A DNA stretch of 64,000 nt from Ambrosia x helenae. Its lineage: Eukaryota; Streptophyta; Magnoliopsida; Asterales; Asteraceae. This document shows positions 56,888-64,000 of this stretch, in pieces. Location: contig JAUTDX010000422.1 of the NCBI GenBank assembly GCA_030844895.1, positions 62,001-126,000 of the forward strand, given 5' to 3'. The notes beneath the pieces were generated by a model, which worked only from the letters and a program-made list of their open reading frames with translations, was not told the origin of the DNA and made no database searches. The translations under genes and the position numbers were made by a program. Position 1 is the first letter of the stretch. Each line of letters starts with the position of its first letter.

Positions 56888-57364
56888 TTGGTATCAGAGC
56901 TGTGTTCTGATCCAATTTGTATGCCAAAATTCATTCGATTTGAGAAAACGTCAGTAGCCACCACAAACCCTAACCCTCCTAAAGATAACCCAATCACCTT
57001 TCAGTGTCCGATTCTCACAGCAACCAATTATAATACCTGGGCGATTAAAATGGAAGTAATAATGGATGCCCACGGGTTGTGGGAAGCCATCGAGCCACCA
57101 ACCGGAGAGGTTGTGGACGATAAGAAAAGTAAACAGGCCCGAGCTTTCATTTTTCAATCGATTCCTGAAGAGATATTGTCACAAGCTGCGAAGAAGAAGA
57201 CGGCGAAGGAAGTTTGGGATTCACAGAAGTCACGATACGTCGGGGCTGAACGAGTACAAAAGGCCCGTTTACGTATCCTGAAAAGTGAATTTGAGGCAAT
57301 GCAAATGAAAGATGGAGAAGCCATCGATGACTATGCTGGAAAGTTGTCCAGCATGATCTCTAAA
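56888..57364 (+). pseudogene. Copia gag, 3' truncated
   Basis: A frame of 159 codons with the UBN2-type gag pattern: CPILTATNYNTWAIKMEVIM, GLWEAIEPPTGE, RAFIFQSIPEEIL and KEVWDSQKSRYVGAERVQKA, ending MISK at a stop created where hAT-terminal DNA begins (57365). No zinc knuckle, integrase or RT follows. The gag start overlaps the PBS region; a start at MPKFIRFEK (56921) is likely. Confidence 0.8.
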
Positions 57365-57598
57365 TAAACCGGTTTTTTAAATCGATTATAAAAACCGATT
57401 TTTCCAACCCGGTCCCAACCGGTTAGAAATAATATAGAGTTTAGTTTGCAAATCCAGTTTATTAACTAAACCGGTTACTAAAAAACCGGTTTTTAAAGCT
57501 GTGGAAAAAACCGGTTGACAAAAAACCGGTTTCGGTTGCTGAAAAATAACAATTTTGTACTACACCTCCTAAATCGAACTATGTTGAAGTCATCCATA
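57365..57598 (+). mobile_element. hAT right end plus a sliver of LINE, duplicated from the 11-kb locus type
   Basis: Matches 10980-11213: the ACCGGTT-rich subterminal region, the terminus (TTTTGTAC...CACCTCCTA) and then the same flank AATCGAACTATGTTGAAGTC. On the minus strand this flank reads MDDFNIVR, the LINE endonuclease motif. The same insertion junction at two loci implies that this segment was copied after the hAT had entered the LINE. Confidence 0.7.
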
Positions 57599-58131
57599 GT
57601 TTCAGATGCAGCTACTCAAAAACCTTCTGTTCCAACAGTCCCTTTCATGACAGCTAGGATTTTCAGATCTGAATTCACCTACAGTTTTCCGGTAGCTCCT
57701 GGAAGAAAATTCGTGCGCCTTTACTTCTATCCCTCGTCTTATGCTAAGTTTAATGCCTCCCAAGGTGTATTCTCTGTTGTTTCTGGAACATATACCCTTT
57801 TGAAAAACTTCAGTGCATATGAAACCACAAATAATCTGAACTATGATTACATCACAAAGGAATATTCTGTGAATGTCGATTCTGGAACATTGAATTTGAC
57901 GTTTACACCTGCTGATGGAACTCCTGATTCGTATGCGTTTGTCAATGGTATTGAAATCGTTTCGCATCCCGATATTTATGCTTCTGATGGAAGTACAATG
58001 CTTGTTGGTCTTGGCACGTCTTTTGACATCAACAACTCCACGGTTCTTGAAAATGTCTATCGGTTAAATGTTGGCGGTCAGTCTATTTCACCATCTGGTG
58101 ATACTGGGCTTTTTAGACCGTGGGCTGATGA

Positions 58132-58486
58132 TGTTGGAAAGTATTAATCAAGAAATTATGTTGACTTCAGAAAGTCAAACGACACAAAGAATAGGCGCCA
58201 AACATCAACAGTTGTGTCGGTTGTTATTGTATAAGTCGTGTCGGTTTAGAATAGATGTGTCGGTTAAGAATGGTAGTTAAATAACCGCCAAGTCTAAGGG
58301 TATAAATACCCATGTATGTTGTCATTTGTAAGTGTGTGGATCATTAATAATATTGTGTTTGTCAAACACTCAATCCCACCCTTTGTTCTCTCTAAACGAG
58401 TCCCTGCACATATGTGCATACTCAAATCAATCATGTGTTTATCTATATACCAAGTATGATTCGCTAAACAGGGCCAGATTCGAACA
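58132..58486 (+). repeat. 5' LTR of the inserted element
   Basis: TG...CA ends, followed directly by the primer-binding site. Confidence 0.92.
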
Positions 58487-59364
58487 TGGCATCAGAGCAC
58501 ACGGTTAAGAAATCCTGGAAGAAGAAAAAGAAGAAACCTGTGACAAGAAAAGTTGTACCCTGTTTTGCCGATCAAACGCAGAAACGTTTTGGAACAAGAA
58601 TCGTTTACAAGAAACTTGAACTTGGATTCAGACATCGTCTCCCATCGTTTAGTCAAAGATTTAAAGGCCCATACCGTTTATAAGAACTTCATCGGAAAAC
58701 AAGAAACTTCCGGCGAGTCACCGGAATTCGCAGAAAGCGACGTTTAATCACGTCAAAACGGTTATATCTATCCCTGCCCCTCGTTTATAATCGAAATCAA
58801 ATACATGTATCTTAATCCAATCGAAAAAAAACAAGAATTTTTGGTTACTCTGTTTTGTTCGAACATAAACTTTTCCCGACAAATTTTTTAATCAAAAACA
58901 AGTTTGTTATCACAAGTTTGTTATCAGTCAAGTGTTGTTTCCAAACGTTCGAACATACAAAACGAAGTCGTTTTACGAAGAAAAACTTATCAAGGATTAA
59001 GATTTGTTACCGGGTTCAAGGAGGAAGAACCGAAACCAAAATTTTTTTTGTATTCGATTGACCGATTCTTGTAGTAAGGAATCAAGAATCATAATCTGTT
59101 CGAAAGTTGTAACGATCGATCAGAAGTTTTAAGGAAAAAGAAAACAAAGTGTGTTGTTTTCTTGGGCAAAATTTACGTGGATAGAAAAAGAAGAAGTTGA
59201 CTTTTGCGAAGTCAAACAAGAAAAATAATATTATATTATTTAAGGATATTGTGAAGAAGGTTATTATCAGTGTTTGTTGGGTTTGATTCACTGATCAAAA
59301 ATTAAGTTGTTAAGAAGAAAAGAAGTCTTGTCGGCCAAAAGAAAAACGGAAATTTAAGGAACAG

Positions 59365-59550
59365 CAGGTTCGAAAATTCGATCCAGGAAGAAATTAATCA
59401 ACAGCAGTGTAGCAGAGAGTTGATTAAATCTAGTGGTGGTCGAACAACCAGTGGTCTGTTCCTAGTAAAAGGTCAGAAATTCGATCGAGGAAGAAATTGA
59501 TAAATAGCAGTCTAGCAGAGAATTTATCAAATCCAGTGGTGGTCGAAAGA
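59365..59550. repeat. Internal tandem duplication in the LTR element
   Basis: Two diverged copies of a roughly 105-bp unit beginning near 59365 and 59471, both containing AATTCGATC, GGAAGAAATT and CCAGTGGTGGTCGA-like words. Confidence 0.65.
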
Positions 59551-59885
59551 CAAGAAGGTTCTCACCAAAAAAGAAAGAAAAATGATGGAGTGCAAAGAAT
59601 TGATCATTATAAGTTAGAAAAGATAGCGGCGAAGAAAGAGATTGAAGAAGAAGTCAGTGGTATGTTTCTTCCAGATTATTGTAGAAGTGTATTCCCCAAA
59701 GCGCATCCCATAGGCAGGTAGCCAGAAGAAGATGCACAAGTGATTAGAAAGATCATTCGAATACAAGCAATGGAAGGAAACAAGGCTTTCAATCATACGC
59801 CAGTAAAGTTCAAGAAGATGACAGAATAGATGAACAAGAACAGAGAAAAACGAAGTTTAAAAAATTTCATGATTAGGGGCGTGAA

Positions 59886-60234
59886 TGTTGGAAAGTATTA
59901 ATCAAGAAATTATGTTGACTTCAGAAAGTCAAACGACACAAAGAATAGGCGCCAAACATCAACAGTTGTGTCGGTTGTTATTGTATAAGTCGTGTCGGTT
60001 TAGAATAGATGTGTCGGTTAAGAATGGTAGTTAAATAACCGCCAAGTCTAAGGGTATAAATACCCATGTATGTTGTCATTTGTAAGTGTGTGGATAATAT
60101 TAAGTTTGTTTACATAAACAATCCCACCCTTTGTTCTCTCTAAACGAGTCCCTGCACATATGTGCATACTCAAATCAATCATGTGTTTATCTATATACCA
60201 AGTATGATTCGCTAAACAGGGCCAGATTCGAACA
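59886..60234 (+). repeat. 3' LTR of the inserted element
   Basis: Same ends as the 5' LTR; six bases shorter through the indel cluster near 60095. Confidence 0.92.
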
Positions 60235-61931
60235 GATGATACACAATACATATTTGGGGCAGGTGTAGGGGTTCCTGTGGCTACTGACCCGAACATCACT
60301 ATCAGTTATCCAGCAGGTATGCCTGATTATGTGGCACCAGTTGATGTGTACAAAGCCGCCAGGTCAATGGGTCCAACCACAGCAATCAACATGGGTTACA
60401 ATCTGAGTTGGTACTTTGATGTTGACACAGGCTTTTCGTACCTAGTTAGACTTCATTTCTGTGAAATTTTTCCAGAAATAACCAAGATTAACCAGCAGGT
60501 GTTTCAAATCTTCATCAACAATCAAACTGCTGAGACTGAAGCAGATGTAATTGCTTGGGCAACAAAAAAAGATGTTCCGGTGTATAAAGATTATGTTGTC
60601 TTTTTTGCTGGGGGGGCTCCAAGACAAGATCTTTGGCTAGCATTGCATCCGAACTCTGCATCAAAAGCACAATATGCTGATGCGATCTTGAACGGTGTTG
60701 AGATATTTAAGATAAATACGAGTGACGGTAATCTTGCAGGATCACTTCCATCACCAGCTCCAGTACAACCAATCATTGATCCAAATAGAGGAGCATCTAG
60801 AAAGTCGGGTAAATCTAACAAAACTGGGGTGATTGGTGGTGGTGTTGGGGGTGGCATTGCTGCTATTCTCCTTATCGGTTTGTTTGTTTGCTTTTTGACC
60901 CGTAGAAGCAAGAAACAAAAGGATCCAGGTTCGAGCGATGGCCCGTCGGGCTGCCTCCCACTTTCGTTATATGGAAACTCACATTCTTCAGGCTCTACCG
61001 CCAAAACAACCACCACCGGACCCTACCGTCAAACTTATGCCGCCACTTCTCGTTTTCAGAGATCAAAGCCGCCACTAAAAACTTTGATGAGTCTCTACTT
61101 CTTGGTGTCGGTGGATTCGGTAAAGTTTACAAAGGCGAAATAGATGGCGGGACCACTAAAGTTGCTATAAAACGGGGAAACCCGTTATCTGATCAAGGTG
61201 TAAATGAATTCCAAACGGAAATCGAAATGCTTTCAAAGCTTCGTCACCGCCATCTGGTGTCATTAATCGGTTATTGTGAAGATAACAACGAAATGATTTT
61301 GGTTTATGATTACATGGCTCACGGAACCCTCCGTGAGCATCTTTACAAAATCCAAAACCGACCATTACCATGGAAGCAACGCCTCGAAATCTGTATAGGT
61401 GCGGCCCGCGGGCTTCATTATCTTCACACGGGTGCCAAACACACCATCATCCACCGTGATGTCAAAACAACCAACATTCTGCTAGATGAGAAATGGGTTG
61501 CCAAAGTTTCCGATTTCGGGCTCTCAAAAACCGGCCCCGCTTTGGATCACACTCACGTAAGCACCGTGGTCAAAGGTAGTTTCAGGTATTTAGATCCCGA
61601 ATACTTTAGAAGACAACAATTGACCGATAAATCCGATGTATACTCATTTGGGGTGGTCCTGTTTGAGATACTATGTGCCCGGCCCGCTTTAAACCCCACA
61701 CTACCGAAAGAACAAGTGAGTTTAGCCGAATGGGCTCAACACTGCCACACGAAGGGTATTCTTGACCAAATTATTGACCCATTTCTCAAAGGAAAAATCT
61801 CGCCTGAATGTTTCAAGAAGGTGGCGGAGACAGCCGTGAAGTTTGTTTCCGACCAAGGGATCGAGCGACCATCCATGGGCGACGTGTTGTGGAACCTCGA
61901 ATTTGCTCTGCAACTTCAGGAGAGTGCGGAA

Positions 61932-62171
61932 TGATGTCACAGGGATGATTTCACAGGATCTTTTGAGAGAGAATTGAATAACAATGTGAAATGCATATTT
62001 ACAAATGATAGAGTACAAGCCTATTTATACTTGGTGAATGGGTGTGTCTCTAATAGACATGACCTTTCAAACTATAATAACTAACTTGTGACACAATGGT
62101 TCACTTATTTATATTCTAGACTTAGGATATATAATATATACTTATGATAAATCAAATATTATATGCTAACA
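61932..62171 (-). mobile_element. Copia LTR (3' LTR of a minus-strand element)
   Basis: Plus-strand ends TGATGTCAC and GCTAACA. On the minus strand a polypurine tract TAAGGGGGAGAA (62172-62183) precedes TGTTAGCATA, so this is the 3' LTR. It begins immediately after the FERONIA-like codons SAE and supplies the TGA that ends that frame. Confidence 0.8.
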
Positions 62172-62183
62172 TTCTCCCCCTTA

Positions 62184-63012
62184 ATTTTGATTTATCTTCA
62201 ATACTTTGCAGTGGGGTCTTGATCATCTTCATTGCGTCTTGCTTATAGCATTACTGGTCCAACATCTTCACATTGAATTAGATGAGCTTCCTCTTTTTCT
62301 TTTAGTTTTGGACATTCGTGTTTGAGGTGTCCAAATTCATTGCAATTGTAGCATCTTATATAGCTCTTGTTTTGTTGGTACCTCCTGTTGTCTTTGTTTC
62401 TTCAAGTCTTCCAATTTTTTGCTTTATCACGTCCTTGACTTGAATTTGCATGACCACAATGTTCACATTTATCTTCCTTGAATTTTCCTTTAGCATCTTC
62501 TTTGGTGAATAAGAGTTTACTGTGTGATTCACCTTCTTCTGGTTTCTTGATGCGTTCTTCGTATGCCTTTAGTCTTCCGATAGCTTCTTGAAATGGCATA
62601 GTTTTAAGATCGGCAAATTGCTCGATTGTAGCAACAATTTGGATGTACTTTTCTGGTACTGAACTGAGTAGTTTTCCGAACTAGTCTTTTGTTATCAATT
62701 GTAGATCCAAGGTTGTTGGCTTGTGAGACAAGTTTACTAATTTTGCCGGTAAAATCATCTAGTGATTCTGAGTCTTTCATCTTTAGAGCTTCAAAGTCTG
62801 ATTCGAGTGTTTGCATTCTTGCTTCTTTGACTCTGTCTGCTCCTACGTATCTTGCTTTCAAATCTTCCCAAATGTCTTTAGCGTTTGTATGATGAGCGAT
62901 TTGAAATACTAGTTCTTCTGGCATGGCTTGATAAAGATAAGCAATAGCTTTGGCATTTTTCTTTGCATCGACTTCACCTGTTGGTTCTATTGCTTCCCAA
63001 ATTCCATGTAAA
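62184..63012 (-). pseudogene. Copia gag directly adjoining the polypurine tract
   Basis: Minus-strand gag (UBN2-type): WEAIEPTGEVDAKK near 62980, MPEELVFQIAHHTNAKDIWE (62924), ARYVGADRVKEARMQTLE, SESLDDFTGKISKLVSQA, a frameshift near 62680, then EQFADLKTMPFQEAIGRLKA (62599) and a CCHC zinc knuckle (CYNCNEFGHLKHEC near 62345). It ends about 40 bases before the polypurine tract, so protease, integrase, RT and RNase H are absent. Either a gag-only non-autonomous element or a deletion derivative. Confidence 0.78.
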
Positions 63013-64000
63013 ACTCTAAATTGTGAGACGTGTGTCTTAGCTAAAAGTCATAGACATACGTATCATTTAAATAATACTAGGGTTGAGACCCCTTTTTCTT
63101 TAATACATTCTGATGTGTGGGGTCCCGCAGAGGTTAATGGGGGACAAAACTTTCGTTTCTTTGTTTTATTTATTGATGATTGCACTCGTATGACATGGAT
63201 CTATTTTCTGAAACATAAATCTGAGGTCTTTGAAAAATTTACTATTTTTTATACTATGATACAAACTCAATTTAAAACTAATATTCAAATTCTTAGATCT
63301 GACAATGGTGGAGAATACGTAAATGAATCTATGAAACAATTCTGTCAAAACAAAGGAATTATTCATCAAAAGACGTGCCCCTACACTCCTGAACAAAATG
63401 GCACTGTTGAACGAAAAAACCGTATTCTTTTAGAAATCACGCGGGCCTTCTTAATTGAGTCTCAAGTTCCCACAACCTTTTGGCCAGAAGCAGCCGCGAC
63501 TGCTACATACTTAATTAATCGTCTTCCTACCAAAGCCCTCAATCTTAAAACCCCCGTTCAAGCTCTTTCTGATTTTACCAACATTCCTCCTCCTCTCACT
63601 TTAGAACCACGAGTCTTTGGATGCATTGTCTATCCTCATATCCCTAAACATGATCGAGGTAAACTAGGTCCATGCGCAGAAAAATGTGTCTTTGTGGGTT
63701 ATGGAATTGATCAAAAGGGATATCGGTGTTACAGTCCAAAACGTCGCCATGTGTACACTACTCTTGATTGTAACTTCCTTGAAACCGAATTTTTCTACAC
63801 CTGCCAATACAGTGGTCAGGGGGAGAAGCACATTGACCCACTGGATTGGCTAACATGGGCTCCCCCGTTAACGAGCAGAGATCATCACAGTACCCAACGA
63901 GACTCACCTACTTCCCCACATCCTGTTAATGCCACTGACCAAGCCACTGACTCACCTACTTCCCCACATCCTTGTCCCACGCCTGCACCTCAAAGTGGTG
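63013..64000 (+). CDS. Copia integrase (pol fragment), open to the window edge
   Basis: An uninterrupted plus-strand frame from about 63019 to the end. The zinc-finger tail CETCVLAKSHRHT is followed by the integrase core with all three acidic motifs: HSDVWGP (63108), RSDNGGEY (63298) and EQNGTVERKNR (63391). Then come FWPEAAATATYLINRLPTK, FGCIVYPHIPKHDRGKLGPC and KCVFVGYGIDQKGYRCYSP, and a Pro/Ser/Thr-rich linker (SPTSPHP repeats, 63900-64000). No stop in about 325 codons, so it is better preserved than other copia pieces here. The 5' side abuts a minus-strand gag, so this pol has no own gag or start. RT should follow beyond the window. Confidence 0.88.

Larger units (their letters stand above)
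58132..60234 (+). mobile_element. Complete non-autonomous LTR retrotransposon inside the FERONIA-like gene
   Basis: 5' LTR 58132-58486 (355 bp) and 3' LTR 59886-60234 (349 bp), both TGTTGGAAAG...TTCGAACA, nearly identical apart from an indel cluster near 58340/60095. GATGA is duplicated at 58127-58131 and 60235-60239. The PBS TGGCATCAGAGC (58487) has one mismatch. A purine-rich AGGGGCGTGAA precedes the 3' LTR. The LTR TATA-like word is GGGTATAAATACCC. The 1.4-kb interior has Lys-rich short frames but no gag, protease, integrase or RT domain that I recognise. Confidence 0.93.
57599..61931 (+). pseudogene. FERONIA-like malectin receptor kinase, truncated and interrupted
   Basis: Seen in order: distal part of the first malectin-like domain (SVPTVPFMTARIFRSEFTY, NVYRLNVGGQSISPS) to 58131; a 2.1-kb LTR element; then the second malectin-like domain (YVAPVDVYKAARSMGP, LVRLHFCEIFPEITKINQQ), TM helix (GGGIAAILLIGLFVCFL, about 60840-60890) and kinase (GVGGFGKVY 61105, VAIKRGN, HRDVKTTNILL 61450, DFGLSKTG 61512, DPEYF, ending LQLQESAE). 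Broken four ways: the first roughly 75 residues including the signal peptide are absent, the LTR insertion, a 13-base deletion at about 61023 that shifts the frame, and an LTR insertion after SAE that removes the C-terminal tail. GSFRYLDPEY has Arg where the family has Gly. In the family (FERONIA/CrRLK1L) these kinases bind RALF peptides. Confidence 0.92.

Noticed and set aside
58486..59721. Functional gag in the inserted LTR element
   Set aside because: Short Lys-rich frames only; no zinc knuckle or UBN2-type pattern could be read.

Overview
This is nuclear DNA of a flowering plant, a eudicot and probably an asterid (weak inference). The evidence is a cluster of large intronless extracellular-LRR receptor-like protein (RLP) genes of the Cf-9/RLP12 type, a FERONIA-like receptor-kinase gene, AT-rich intergenic DNA and dense nested plant transposons: copia-type and other LTR elements, L1-type LINEs, a SINE, hAT, Mutator-like, Tourist-like, CACTA-like and Helitron-like elements. 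No bacterial-type operon, rRNA, CRISPR array or authentic tRNA gene was seen.

Layout. Five RLP genes lie on the minus strand. RLP-1 (1-1404) runs off the left edge and carries a frameshift there. RLP-2 (11987-15046) and RLP-3 (19673-22227) are multiply frameshifted pseudogenes. RLP-4 (35839-38457, 872 aa) and RLP-5 (50277-52919, 880 aa) are intact. A TATA-like motif lies 45-60 bp before each start codon. RLP-2, RLP-4 and RLP-5 are followed on their 5' side by paralogous non-coding DNA (about 15.1-17.3, 38.5-41.7 and 54.2-56.6 kb); shorter relics lie at 26.6, 46.9-47.2 and 49.6-49.8 kb. The locus therefore grew by duplication of a block made of an RLP plus its flank. Beyond the flank, the last two blocks carry FERONIA-like kinase sequence: a 340-bp fragment at 43.55 kb and a longer broken gene at 57.6-61.9 kb.

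Transposons fill the gaps. 3.2-11.6 kb holds an unidentified repeat, a hAT MITE, two copia remnants meeting head to tail, a hAT transposase remnant and a LINE. 23-35.2 kb is a nest of Helitron-like and LTR elements inside the RLP-3 flank. 41.7-43.2 kb is a long-TIR Mutator-like element containing a SINE. 47.2-49.5 kb is a Helitron-like insertion carrying a LINE piece and an exon-like piece of a plastid phosphate translocator. 56.6-64 kb is a pile-up of copia parts around the FERONIA-like pseudogene, which is split by a complete non-autonomous LTR element with a perfect 5-bp target duplication.

Function. Only RLP-4 and RLP-5 look able to encode full proteins: plasma-membrane RLPs lacking a kinase, which in this family signal through SOBIR1/BAK1-type co-receptors (family knowledge). 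The FERONIA-like copies cannot make an intact kinase. The most informative features are evolutionary: conflicting block relationships that imply exchange between blocks, paralogous empty sites that prove several insertions, and multi-element junctions.
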